NCBI GenBank assembly: GCA_030248215.1 | Contig: JASANG010002092.1 | Span: 62,001-126,000 of the forward strand | Reading direction: 5' to 3' | DNA length: 64,000 bases | DNA from: Enoplolaimus lenunculus | Lineage: Eukaryota > Nematoda > Enoplea > Enoplida > Thoracostomopsidae | Shown here: piece after piece, positions 1 to 10,760 of the stretch | How positions within the stretch are numbered: position 1 is the stretch's first letter | How the letters are laid out: each line of letters opens with the position of its first letter | The notes under the pieces: model-generated | Database searches by the model: none | Told to the model about the DNA's origin: nothing | Seen by the model: the letters and a program-made list of their open reading frames with translations, nothing else | Program-made: the position numbers and the translations under genes

Positions 1-1137
1 CATAGGTTGGCTTGACTTGAACCGCACTTATTTGCTAAGTTACACAGATTGATCATTGTTTGTTGCCAAATTTTCTTATAATTTTTTGACCTTGAAATTT
101 TTCGTTTTGGATCTGCTAAATTTCGACTGTGTTTTTCATTTTGAGCTGTAGTTTTTCTTGTAATTGCAAAACGTTTTAGTTGTTTATTTTGTGCTACGGA
201 AAGCACGTACAGTAAGTATATTTACATATATATAGCAACCCAGCACTGCTATATCTGTCACGTGCTAAGTAGATATATTTCTGTAAACTTTGAAATACAA
301 TTTCACAAAGCTTTTTTGTACACTATTAATAGATGATTATACCTGGGGGTATATCTTCTATCGAAATTTCTAACGAGACGAGAAACTGTTAACAGATTTA
401 GAATAACTTATAGACAAACGCCGAATAAAAATTGCTCGATCGCTGCCTACATTCGTTCGTAATAAACTTTCAATAAGAAGACTATTCTCTAGAAATGAAA
501 TTCTGGATGCGTTTGTAACTGTTGATTGTTGAATTACATATTATTGTACAACGGCTGATGTATATACAGCTGAAAAACAACCTCAAACACAGTTTTATAT
601 TATGCATTGTAAAGTAGCTCCAATACCATGTGATCGGCTGTTATTATTGTTGTCAAAGCTCGCACGTTTTGTTGTAGTTATAATGTTTAAGTAAATAAAA
701 TTTTCATTTTTATTTTATAGTTTTATGTTTATTTTTGTTCACCCTCGTCGATATCTACAACGGTACCTACTTTGTCAATTTGACTAGCGGCAGCAAAAGT
801 TGCGTTCAGTGAAGGGAATGGCGAGAATTAAAGCAGAGATTATAGATGAAGAAGGTAGCTTCTAAAGGGTTGGGGGTATAAAAGTATGTCGCTGTGAATT
901 AGCTGGAGCGAGCCATAGCTGGATTTTGGGCCAACGTTGTTTTGTTATTAATATTTGATATCGGTTCCAGTCTACGTTTGTAGGTAAATGGTGTATGTGT
1001 GCCAAAAAGGGCATAGGGTAAGCAGCCTTGTTTAGAGAATTATTGACCATGTATTCATGTGATATTTAGCGTTTTTATCGCCTAGGCTGAAGTGATGGTG
1101 TTGCGGTCGTAGCCAGAAGAGGGTGGCATGTGGGGAT
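1..1137. other. No gene seen; AT-rich spacer
   Basis: No ORF with recognisable protein similarity and no repeat that I could pair with another copy in the window. An AATAAA-bearing AT-rich stretch near 690-720 could be a 3' end of something lying to the left, but nothing else supports this. Confidence 0.4.
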
Positions 1138-1145
1138 TATATGAC

Positions 1146-1532
1146 TAGGGATGTGCCGATAACAAAATCTTGCCGATGCCAATTCTTATTTTCAAAATGT
1201 GCCGGACCGATGCCAATGCCGATTCCAGCCTTAGTGCATCATGTTTAAAGAAGATAGACTACTTATACTCTAACCACTATGAATGGTTATAATTTCATGA
1301 GATCGGTTCATTATGATTAATATTTTCAAACACAAACGCGAGAGATAACACTTTCTCTGATCAGGCGCACTGATATACGCCAAAAAGTGAAATTGATAGC
1401 ACTCCAACAGACCGTTATGCGCAAAATTATCGGCAAAGAATCTGCAATTCTTTATTTGCAGTGCCTATGTCGATACTCACGAAAAGTACCGATTATTACT
1501 GATGCCGATGCCGATTAATGGGCACATCCCTA
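1146..1532. mobile_element. hAT-type MITE, CCGATGCC-word family
   Basis: The element opens with TAGGGATGTGCCGATA and closes with its inverse, ending GGCACATCCCTA. Both ends carry repeats of the word CCGATGCC or its variants. Flanks are TATATGAC on the left and AGTATGAC on the right, 6 of 8 matching, as expected for an aged hAT target-site duplication. No coding capacity. Confidence 0.75.
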
Positions 1533-1540
1533 AGTATGAC

Positions 1541-3427
1541 TGTTGCTGGGCTCAATTTCAATGATCTCGATTGCAGATGAAAAGTGAAAGATACAGCCGG
1601 AACTTATTTTAAACAAAGTTAATCGTTTTAAACTGTGTGTTTAAATGTTTATATACGCAAGCAACTAAGTTTATCTTGGTGGCATATTAATTTTTAACAT
1701 CAGCTGTTTGAAGTTTACTGCTTGTTAAACGTTGTTGTTGTTGTGATTGGTGATGGTGGTGTAATTTTTTTACGTAATGTGTGACAGTAAATGTAGCATG
1801 ATTTTTATAAATGAAATGGATTTTCAGTAGTCTGAATGTTATTTAAGTTTAAATGTAATGTGTTTAGATGTTACGTACTGTACTATATCTTGTAATTATA
1901 GATTGAAATTTGATTGCATCATCGTAGCGTTTTACAGTTAAAAAGAATATATTGTATTAATCAGTAAACAAGGTTAGGTTTTTGTCTAGGTTGTTGGTGT
2001 CAAAACCGGCGATTTATTAAGAAGATTTGTGAGTGCAGTTTAATTTGGGTTGATGTGTATGTTAGTAAACGGTCGCCTACGGATTAGCTTGAGTATACTA
2101 AATCCGCACTTGCACTTACTCTGAGCCTGTAACCGCTTATATTGTGGACGATGCACGTGGCCGAAACAAGTGTACTCTCAAACGCCGAAGGTTGTTTATT
2201 ATGAAACAACCGCGCAGATGGTAAGCTTGATGCTAGCTCGATTCACACAAGTATATTTTGTACTGGGGCTGCCAAATCCGTTGAATCCGGTAAGTGACGT
2301 TACATTGAAAGCCTGGATTGGTTTGATTCGTCGTCGTCTGCTTTGAACTATTGCAACATATAGCGCAGAATAAGCTATCTTTGTCTCGACCTTGATGAAT
2401 CGAAGATGCTCTTTGAAATGTACCCGTCCGTACCCGTATACAGATAAAAACCTTAGTGGGCTGGGTGAGTAGGAATTAAAATTAGAAAAGACGTTAGAAA
2501 AGACGTAAAATAAGCCATATTGCTTTGAGTCATGGCCGCACACATAGTATTTTACAATTGCTCGGAGTCCTAATTTATGGCAAGGGCGACAAATTTGGCA
2601 CGGGGAAACATGGCGCTCGGATGAGGGAAGATATGACATGGAGGAGAAATTTAGCACGACATCGGAATAGATCGAGGCAGGGGCTTCCGTCAAGTTCCAG
2701 ATTGGGGTAGCCAACGCAGTGTGTTGCTCGTCCTTTTGTCCACATATTTTACTACTAGTGCGTACACGCTTCGATAATTAGTAGAATTTCGGCAGGTTCC
2801 AATTCGGAAAGGACCTGACATGTTAACCCAGCTTTAAAAGAAAGTGAACTCGGCGCTAAGCGAGGAATTTGTTTGACATTTTACGTAAAATTATTGAACG
2901 GTGAATATTTGTGTGGGAAAAAAGTGCGATTTACACAGATGTTGGAGATGAGAAAATATACGTCACGCGTGCAGCTCCTTTTTTTGTCACCCCCCATGAT
3001 GAATGCCAACCAAGAGCGTATAAAGCCAGCATTTAATTTCAAGGGAGTCGTAATATTTAAGTAAAGGTATTGGTTAGCGCGAACGAGAAATTGTTTTATA
3101 CATTTAGCAACCTGGTGGTTATTCGAATGCCTGTGAAGTCGCTGAAGCTGTTAAAACAATCAAGCAGAAGTAAAATATTGAATAAAATTTCGCGATTGAA
3201 GCAAGCGAGAAGCCAGACGCATTTCAAAACGAAGGCGTTTTTTTATTTTAACTGTGTTAGAGAGTTGGCCGTTTCGGGTGGCACCCGAGAATTGGGGGGT
3301 ATGAGGGTGGCTGGTCCAGCTCATTAGTGAGGCCGTGAGTCAAACCTGTACAGGTACTAAAATGCTACTGGAGTGCTAAAACACTATTTATGAGTTTTTT
3401 AGACAGAAGCGTTCGTAGTTAATAGGA
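1541..3427. other. Spacer without a supported gene
   Basis: Contains one long but unrecognised ORF on the - strand (listed separately) and short open frames on + near 2873-3327 that resemble nothing known to me. No terminal repeats were found here. Confidence 0.35.
2199..2714 (-). CDS. Unrecognised 171-codon ORF, doubtful
   Basis: One of the longest single open frames in the window, and it lies in a locally GC-richer patch. The translation has no domain, signal peptide, membrane segment or repeat that I recognise. Its composition (many Ser, Tyr, Phe, Arg) looks like a chance reading frame. No splice signals or start context mark it out, and a shorter + strand frame overlaps it. I list it only for its length; chance is the more likely explanation. 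Confidence 0.12.
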   Translation of the reverse strand: MATPIWNLTEAPASIYSDVVLNFSSMSYLPSSERHVSPCQICRPCHKLGLRAIVKYYVCGHDSKQYGLFYVFSNVFSNFNSYSPSPLRFLSVYGYGRVHFKEHLRFIKVETKIAYSALYVAIVQSRRRRIKPIQAFNVTSLTGFNGFGSPSTKYTCVNRASIKLTICAVVS

Positions 3428-3435
3428 AGAATAGG

Positions 3436-3605
3436 CAGTGGCGGATCCAGGATCTCAAAATGGGGGGGCAAAATTTCACAGGTAATAAACTTACTGTTGA
3501 CCCATACACAAACCACGAACTATTGTCACAAAATTGCTATATAATTTTTGTCGACATGCTGTTGGGGGCCCACGGCCGGGGTGGCCCCCCATGGATCCGC
3601 CATTG
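3436..3605. mobile_element. hAT-type MITE, CAGTGGCGGATCC ends (copy 1)
   Basis: Ends are CAGTGGCGGATCCAGGAT and the inverse ATGGATCCGCCATTG. Flanks AGAATAGG and GGAATAGG match at 7 of 8 bases, giving an 8-bp target-site duplication. The interior is nearly the same as the copy at 12500-12671, including the phrase around GGGGCCCACGGCCGGGGTG near the right end. Non-coding, about 170 bp. Confidence 0.88.
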
Positions 3606-3613
3606 GGAATAGG

Positions 3614-4540
3614 ATATATATTGTAAATTGATGTCTGTATGTATTTTATTAAACATTATGTCACGTTGGATGTAACGAATGTACTATTATGGAGAGTTCA
3701 TTATGCGATTTTTCTCTGTGTGTAGTATTTTGTGTTGCGTCGTGACTATCACATTAACGTCTCTACGAGTTGACGATTCTTTTGTTGTTGTTGTTGTTGT
3801 TCTTCTTCTTCTCACACTTTGAAGTGTCGAACCGTTGCGATATAAGAGTACGCTTTGTTGCAGCTACTTTGGAGGATTGAAAGACGTGCGTATCTTGAAG
3901 GTTTTTACGGTTGAGGTAGTGGTGTGTATTTAGTTTTGCATATATGTATGTTAATTTTAATATAGGAGCTTTTGGATACGGTGGATTGTGGTGTAATAAT
4001 GTAGTCGAGGGTTGCAGGTATATATGGCGTAGCCACCGCACCTATCTAGCCAAATAGGCAATATGGATAGCCAATGCACCAAATTGTTACGGTGGCTAGC
4101 TAACACAGTAACGGTGTTGTACTCTATGTCTGCACCACGGTTGTTTACCGAAAAAATTGCCGAAAAAATGGAAAAATTTTAAATGATTTATAAACATAAT
4201 TTGAAACTAAGTGCGATATAAAATAACGTTTTTAGATGATATTTAACTAATTTACATGCAAGACTTGAACAGTGACCGTGTGTATATGTCCACCAGGACA
4301 CATTATACAATCCGAAAAAAGCGAAAATTGCCGCATATGAATATATAAATAGATTTCAGAATTGAAACTTTGCCACGATATTCCGTGTAAAACTACATAT
4401 CTATCTTGTTCGAATCGCTCACTAGGTTTCGTCGACAGTGGGGCCAAAGTTAGCTCGCTCAAAATTAAAAGCTTGCTTTTACGGTATGATTTAACACAAG
4501 AATACGTCTAGCTTCAACCTCGCTTTGCTCCCGAGGTTGC
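3614..4540. other. Spacer with a short TTG/TTC microsatellite
   Basis: A run of about seven TTG triplets followed by TTC triplets lies at roughly 3780-3812. An imperfect palindromic stretch around TAGCCAAATAGGC and GGTGGCTAGC lies at about 4040-4125. No gene seen. Confidence 0.5.
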
Positions 4541-4619
4541 AACGATTGAGAGGCTTTGATGTCAGCAAAAACCCAAAAGTGTCTCGGAATTTTATATATA
4601 TTTACAAAAAACAAGTGTG

Positions 4620-5745
4620 ACTTTTTTAGTTTGCTGCACTCATGAGGTTCTGCTGTTCTGATGAGCTCCCCCGTTCACGGCCAAACTTAAATTTTTAAAA
4701 AATTCGAATTTTAAGGTCTCAAATTCCTCCATTGGACTCAAAATTATATACCATTTATACAGGTTGCGGAGCTAAGACGAATATTGTTAAGTGTTTCCAA
4801 ATCAGACGTCTGGATAACGAGTTGTTGTCAAATAACGAAATTTCGCCCGAACCATGTTGTTGTTGTAGTAGCCGGTTCCTTTCCCATCAGTGTAGCGGCA
4901 GCTCCAATGCTGCCGCCGCGCGTATCGGATTGTCCCAGAGGTCCAAAACTGTGGCGTCGCGAGGTTTTGCTGGACAATTAAACAGATGTTTCGTGTCGTG
5001 CAGCGGCGTGTGGCAATCCGGGCATTCATCACGTATTTGAGGGTCAAGTCTGCTGCAGTATTCAACAGATTGCAGTATCCCGATCGTAATTGGGCGAGCG
5101 TCGATCGTGTCTTCCGAGGCAGGTGCGCTTCGTCGGCGGAAACCGTCGGCGCTGCGGCGCGGAGCACGGGGTTGTTGGAATATCCTGCACACGTTGATTG
5201 CACGTAGTCGCGATGTATCCACTTGGAAATGGCGGCAGGAGTAGTGTCGTCGCCCAGATCGTTCTTGGCTCTTCGGACTACCTGTCCATAGGTAGAGACG
5301 AGGGATGGTTTCATGCGCCTTGGCGGAGCTGGCTCTTCCATGATGTGGTGACAGGGGTGGGCGGTATCCAAGCATGCGGCTGTGAACTGAGCTGAGAGCA
5401 TCGCGTTGTGCTCCTTCACCGGTAGCACCTTACATTCTTGATGGAGATGGTCTATTGACGACATCAGGTGGCATCCTGTTGCCGTACGTAACGCTGCATT
5501 CTGCGCCGATTGTATGCGCTCCATGTTGGATTTGGATGCTACCATCAACCATACCGGGGCGGCATAGTTTATGACAGATCGCAAGGGGCGGAACTTATAG
5601 TCGTAAAACTAGAATTTTTTCAAAAATTCAGATTTGGGTATGGAATGATAAGGGATGTCATGAGAAGCTCAAATATGCGGAAAGTTTCAAAATGCACGCA
5701 GATTTGGGCAAAGGCCGGCTAAGGGTGAGATAACCGATCACTGAG
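4620..5745. mobile_element. Foldback-like MITE split by a LINE insertion
   Basis: The left arm (about 4630-4745) reads in the same direction as the related repeats at 8453-8650 and 25258-25465 (TCTCATGA, then a TGATCATTC-like block, then AATTTTTGAAAAATT, then GGTCCCAAGG). The right arm (about 5605-5745) is the same module inverted (GTCATGAGAAGCTCAAATAT). The two arms now flank the LINE fragment, so the LINE probably landed near the centre of the palindrome. Outer ends are not resolved. Confidence 0.5.
4857..5590 (-). mobile_element. 5'-truncated LINE, 3' end of reverse transcriptase ORF
   Basis: Reading on the - strand, the frame opens with RSVINYAAPVW, then SNMERIQSAQNAALR, a typical post-RT thumb region of jockey/CR1/I-type LINE ORF2. 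It continues to TLAQLRSGYCNLLN. The frame then shifts by one base near 5070, after which the neighbouring frame gives DPQIRDECPDC, then HDTKHLFNCPAKP and VLDLWDNP. The CxxC...H....C pattern is the C-terminal zinc-knuckle-like motif of these elements. After the stop near 4887 comes a short tail ending in CTACTACAACAACAACA, a LINE-like 3' terminus. Only about 0.7 kb of the element remains, the usual result of 5' truncation during target-primed reverse transcription. The clade is not certain. Confidence 0.8.
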
Positions 5746-6057
5746 ATAAAGAATGAATCTTTTTCATTTTTTCCTGAAATGATGGGGAAAATTCATTTTT
5801 ACCGGTCATAATTTTTTAACGGAAAAACAGCCCTAATCTAAAGGGGTCTGGATTTAACGTTTGGCTGGCCAGTGGCGGATTCGGGATTCGGGCTGTGGTG
5901 TGCTGGTTTTTGTTCTGAATTTATCAGGTTTCTATACTGGGGTATTTACGCGTTATGGCTGTCAAGTAGTTATGTTTTGCTTTGATGAATATTTCAGATT
6001 ATTATAATGTGCGGCAAAGTTGTTTGAAAAATTCGAGCGCTTATTTTTTAAAATGTA

Positions 6058-6411
6058 CTCTGTAAAAACTTAAACTTAAATTATTGTTTAACTAAACTTG
6101 ATATTAGTTTATGTAAAATTTAAATTGCTGAACGGAGAAACTAAACTAGAATTCTAATGTTAACTTAGACTGGCATATTTTTAAGCTTAACACGAGTTTA
6201 CATTAAACTTATTTTTGGTTTAAGTAACAAATAGAGCCCAGAAATAAAGTGTATCTAAGAGTTTATTAAGTTTAGCTCAAACTAAAAATATCTAAGAATT
6301 TAAATGAGTTTAAGCATAAACATATCTTTTAGTTTAGTTAATCCACAAGGCTAGTTTAATCCTGCTGGGTTAGCTTAAGCTTAAATCAACTTGTTTTAAG
6401 CTTTTAGAGAG
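6058..6411. mobile_element. TA-flanked MITE, CTCTCTAAAA ends (copy 1)
   Basis: Ends CTCTGTAAAAACTTAAACTT and AAGCTTTTAGAGAG lie between TA dinucleotides. The interior is rich in TTTAAGC and AACTTAAA words in both orientations, so the element can fold on itself. A second copy with the same ends and flanking TA sits at 46389-46705. A Tc1/mariner-like origin is inferred from the TA duplication. Confidence 0.75.
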
Positions 6412-6770
6412 TAGGGAACCAGGTTGTGATAGAAATATCGAGGAGTGATGTTATACTTTTGATCTGTATCGAGTTTTTATTTCTGCTTGTAAGGTGTTGA
6501 ACGAGGTTTCAAATTTCAAGTGTATATAAATCGGGTATATATTTTTGACAATGCAATTCCGGTGTAAACTTAAGGGATGTATTTTCATGCGATTTACAGT
6601 ATTAAGAGTTTGCTTTGAAGCGCAGGCTGGATTTCGAGGTACTGAAGTTTTGTTCTAATTTATGTATTTAGAAATTTTATACCCTGTCACTAACTAATGA
6701 GTCTGGAAAATGTCCAAACAGCACACAACAATATTTTTTCGGTCGGAATGTCGCATATATCGGTGTAATG

Positions 6771-7205
6771 CAGATGCAACCGGAATTATAAAATACCGGA
6801 ACCGGAACCGGAAAGTTAAAAAATACTGGAACCGGAGCCGAAACGGGAAAATAAAAAATATTTGTTACCGAAAAATTCATTTTTAAGCGCTATTTTATCG
6901 CTTTTAATGCTGTAAACACCCCATTTAGAATGTCAAAATCCTGAAACAAATGCAGTAGGTGAAAACATACGATAAATTATGGAGTGTGGCACAAATTGAA
7001 AATTCTGGCGATACACGCTCGGACAATTTTAGATAAACAAGTTCGCATTAATATGCCAATTTTTCTTACATTTTCGAATGGAAACAATTTTCAATACCGA
7101 AAATACCGGAAAATTCCGGTGAAAAAATACCGGATTTCTTACCGGAACCGCATAGTGAAAAATACCGAATTTCCCTACCGGAACCGGAATTCCGGTTGCA
7201 CCCTG
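6771..7205. mobile_element. hAT-type MITE, CCGGAA-word family (copy 1)
   Basis: Starts CAGATGCAACCGGAATT and ends AATTCCGGTTGCACCCTG. Flanks GTGTAATG and GTGCAATG match at 7 of 8 bases. Subterminal regions consist of CCGGAACCGG-type words. The middle (TCCTGAAACAAATGCAGTAG and following) is shared with the copy at 29854-30270, so the two derive from one source. Confidence 0.87.
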
Positions 7206-7213
7206 GTGCAATG

Positions 7214-8430
7214 ATTAGTTTTCGTGCTGTGCAAAACAGAAGCACCTGCGTTTAGTCGATTATAATAGCTGGTTTTTTGAAAAATGCGCGTTGTGTCTTT
7301 TTAAGGCTTTCTACTGACCACATATATTTGTCGGAGGCCAATCTGCTATTGTTGTCAATTACTAATCGGTCTAGTTGCCAATCTGCTCTTCTATGAGATG
7401 TAGCAAAACAACAGTGACGTTTTGCCAGCACTGATTGTTAATCGATATTGCGTTTGACCAAATACTCAAATCTGGAGTGGTCTATAAGTCAGTAGCAGTT
7501 TATCCTGAGCCAAAGTGCTATTACGCCAAATAACAGACTGGTCTAGGCCAATTTGTAATTAGCCTGAATAGCAGGTTGGCCTATGCGATATATCCATGTG
7601 TCTTTATTGGCAACTCATGTTTCTTAACAGCTTAATCCGATGTGGTTTGTTGTGCTTGATTCAATTAGACATATTGTGCTTTATTTTTTTGCAAACGTGT
7701 GTTCTTTTACGACTGTGTGAAAGTCCTGGTTGCAAAGTTTTTTATGTCAAGTGTACGTGTGTGAGTGTGTGTGTGCGTGTGATACTAGGGGATGCGAACT
7801 GACTGGAAAAGGGCTTTTATGCACTCCCCCCTCATTTATGTGTAAGGCTTTGACGAAAGGCCGCCCCCGAGCCAGTCTGTGTTCCTTACTGTCAGGTAGA
7901 GATAGTGTCTTGTCGAACCATCGTTAACGGTTGTGAAATTTTATCGTAAGTAATTTCTTGTAGTCTGTGTTTGTGCTGCCGGCACCCGCTGATCCACGTT
8001 CCACGATATGTCGCTTGTATGCTACGACTGGTTAACGCAAATGTGATTTAAGAAGGCTTGGGCGAACTGATTTGTTCTGAACAGGAACGGTTGTGAAGTT
8101 TGGAGACGGGTTGATGTATAGGTTTGGTCGCGGTGGCGGATCGAGAAGATGGTTACGAATGGGAGGAGAGATAAGTCGAACGCAATTTTATTGCTACATT
8201 TTAGCAAAATATTTTTTGATCCCTGCTGAGGGTTCAATTTGTCAGAGATGTCCGTCTCGACAAGTCTCATTATTTGGCTGGTCTCGGACTCGTTTTTGTG
8301 AATTTTGGAGTAGAGAAATGACTGAACGTAGCAACTGGAAGATGAGAAAATATTAACAGAATGAAAAGTTTGCGATTAGTAGCGGTTTCGCTACAGAATT
8401 ACGAAGCTGGTAACAATAATGACATGGCTA
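7214..8430. other. Spacer, no gene seen
   Basis: Contains several loose repeats of CCAATCTGCT/GGTCTA-type phrases (7330-7590) and a GT-rich patch near 7745-7785. No ORF was recognised. Confidence 0.4.
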
Positions 8431-8432
8431 CT

Positions 8433-8650
8433 AGTGGCGGATCAAGGATTTGGGTCTTTTCGCATATCAATCACCCCAGCCGGCGTTTGCCTAAAAATGA
8501 TTGTATTTTGAAACTTTTGCATATTTAAGGTTCTCATGATCTCCCCTGATCATTCAATCCACGTTAAATTTGAATTTTTGAAAAATTCAATTTTTTAATG
8601 TTCCAAGGTCCCCTTTGGATCCCAGAAAAAATTTTATCAAAAAGGTAGAG
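8433..8650. repeat. MITE-like repeat beginning AGTGGCGGATCAAGG
   Basis: Begins with a hAT-like AGTGGCGGATC end, followed by the module GCCGGCGTTTGCC...TTTGAAACTTTTGCATATTT...CCTGATCATTC. That module is also found at 5605-5745 (inverted), 25258-25465 and 26560-26740. The right end is not clear. Confidence 0.5.
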
Positions 8651-9515
8651 AAAACATCCCTCGCTTGTGTGGCTAATTTTCTACTACTTTAATTCATTAA
8701 ATCATCATTTGGTGTTAAAATTTATATATGAAAGCTGCAACGCCCCACATGCGTATTTTGAGCAGTGTTCCAGCAGATTTGTATACGTATCCGTATGCAA
8801 ATTTACTTCCATAATTCTAAGCGAAAAATTTCGGAGATAGAAGATTGTTGTTTATTTTTTCTTTGTGTTTTTTATAAGACGAAACACGTTTGCTTTATGC
8901 GTATATTTTAACATGTATGTAATTTGCATATTGTCTTAAGCAGGCATTAATTTGGACGGGAATTTTTCTCAGCGGATGGTGGGTTCTAGGGGTTCAGCGT
9001 TTCTACCGGACCCACCAGGCTTAAAATTATATTCGAATTGAATACACAATTGTCAATAAAGTTTCAAGGCTTAAGTGCAGACATTCTTTCAACAAATTCT
9101 TCTAAACATATGCCAAAACAGTTTATTTTAAAAGAGTTGCAGATGTGTGCAACTATGGATTACTAGTTATTTTTAATGGTGGTTCCTGTTCCGGATAAAA
9201 AATTCTATTCCTGCCCCTGTTGGAACCCTGCTGCCGTTTTTGCCGTTGCTCTCTGTCGCCAATTGCGCCGTTTATGCTATCACGTGAATTTTAGCTTGAT
9301 ATTTTGTATTTTGTTTGTGTATATGTGGTTAAATGTAAATATAATATAGGTTTTGGTTTTGTAGAAATTGATGCGGTTATATTCGTAGAAATTGTGAAAT
9401 GCGATACGCCTTAGCGCAGAGCCGTTTTCATATCGCTCTGGGTTTACGTATATAGAGAATTAAACGTTTATCTTTGTTTAACCTACCACAACACAATCGA
9501 CTTCGTTTTGCTTGT
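8651..9515. other. Spacer, no gene seen
   Basis: AT-rich sequence with short degenerate repeats, for example CGGACCCACCAGGCTT near 9007. No supported gene. Confidence 0.35.
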
Positions 9516-9523
9516 TTTTAGAG

Positions 9524-9700
9524 CGGGTCCGTAGCCAACGGAAGACGCACGGGGAGCTCAACCCCCTTGGAAAAATATTGGTCCACCCTTGCTAAATTTC
9601 AACTTTGCTTGTACGTCAACGAAAACTCTTGCATACCCCTTGTGAAAATTTTTTAGACCCCCTCTTCATCTAGTAGCAAGATAAACTGGCTACGAGCCTG
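9524..9700. mobile_element. hAT-type MITE, CGGGYCCGTAGCC ends (copy 1)
   Basis: Starts CGGGTCCGTAGCC and ends GGCTACGAGCCTG. Flanks TTTTAGAG and TTTTACGG match at 6 of 8. The interior holds the family phrases GGAGCTCA, CTTGCTTGT, AAAACTCTTG and TAGCAAGAT(A/G)AACTGG. At least six other copies lie in the window. Confidence 0.78.
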
Positions 9701-10216
9701 TTTTACGGGAATATAGAAGAGGGATTGTGTGACATATCCGTCGGAAATTTTTGGAGCCAAGTAAGGATACTTTTTTATAAGATTTAATAACTTGACGGCT
9801 TATAGATGTAAATAAAATTTTCAAGCTTGCTATGCTCGCTCGCAAAAAAACTTTTACTTAAAATTATATACGTTCTCTCTGAATGAAATTCAGGTTTAAA
9901 CGCTGTTGTCGGTTTTGTGGTAATTTAGAGCGGTTTTGATATTAAAAGTTTTTGCCTGGTGGGAAGAGAAGATTGAAGAAAATATAGTTTTTAGGTGCCG
10001 CTTGGTAGCCGTTGTTGTAAATATTGGGTAACGGCTGATAATGGCATATGTGAGTGCGGCGGTATATATATAGTATTACTGTTTTGGTTCGAGTGTTAGA
10101 GAATGAGTTGAACTTGAAAGTTGGAAATTTCAGGTGATTTTGACATAAGTATTGTTATCAGCCGGGAGTTCACAGGGCGGATATAAATCGAGTAAAAGAT
10201 ATTGTAACCATGTGAG

Positions 10217-10689
10217 TAGGGAACGACCGGATCCAAAATTTTGCATTTACCGGATAAGAATCCGGATCATGATCTTAAAATTCAGATCCGGCCCGGATCC
10301 GGATCTTACTAGCTGGATAATTTTTCAATATCTAACGTATATAAAATACAAAAAGTTCAACTGATTGTTTCGCAAAATTAGTCAACAAAACTTACAGCAT
10401 CTAAAAAAGAAGTCTTTAAAATTTTTATGTTTGTTCTTCTTCCGCAACAACACTGGTCTCCACGTGGATGTCATTAACCTGACATTTCAACAAAGCATTA
10501 ATGCTCACACAGTGCTTATTAGATACATACGCATAGTTGAAATACATGCACCAATTTTGGTATGTTTTTGTTTGTATATCAAATTTCGGATCCGGAGATC
10601 CGGTAGTTTATTTTACCGGATCCGGATTCGGATCTTAAAAATTGCAGAGATCCGGCCCGGATCCGGATCTCGGATCCGGTCGATCCCTA
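10217..10689. mobile_element. hAT-type MITE, GATCCGG-word family
   Basis: Ends TAGGGAACGACCGGATCC and GGATCCGGTCGATCCCTA lie between perfect 8-bp repeats CATGTGAG. Both ends are built from the word GATCCGG. The short open frames across it are by-products of the repeated words. Confidence 0.88.
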
Positions 10690-10760
10690 CATGTGAGACA
10701 TGCTTGTCCGTTATGTGCGCATATAATATAATGCGGTCTGAAGTCCCGGTTCCTACCTAG
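10688..10760 (+). repeat. SINE-like fragment
   Basis: GACATGCTTGTCCGTTATGTGC and, further on, GGTCTGAAGTCCCGGTTC match (inverted) parts of the tRNA-related repeat cluster at 38600-39830. This is a small detached piece of that family. Confidence 0.55.

Noticed and set aside
4887-5375. A 162-codon - strand frame as a separate zinc-finger gene
   Set aside because: It is the continuation of the LINE reverse-transcriptase ORF after a one-base shift, with the family's C-terminal Cys/His motif.
10152-10760. Two + strand open frames of 70 and 131 codons with repeated RIRIR/GSGSR-type text
   Set aside because: The repetitive peptide text comes from the GATCCGG words of the MITE at 10217-10689; no protein is implied.
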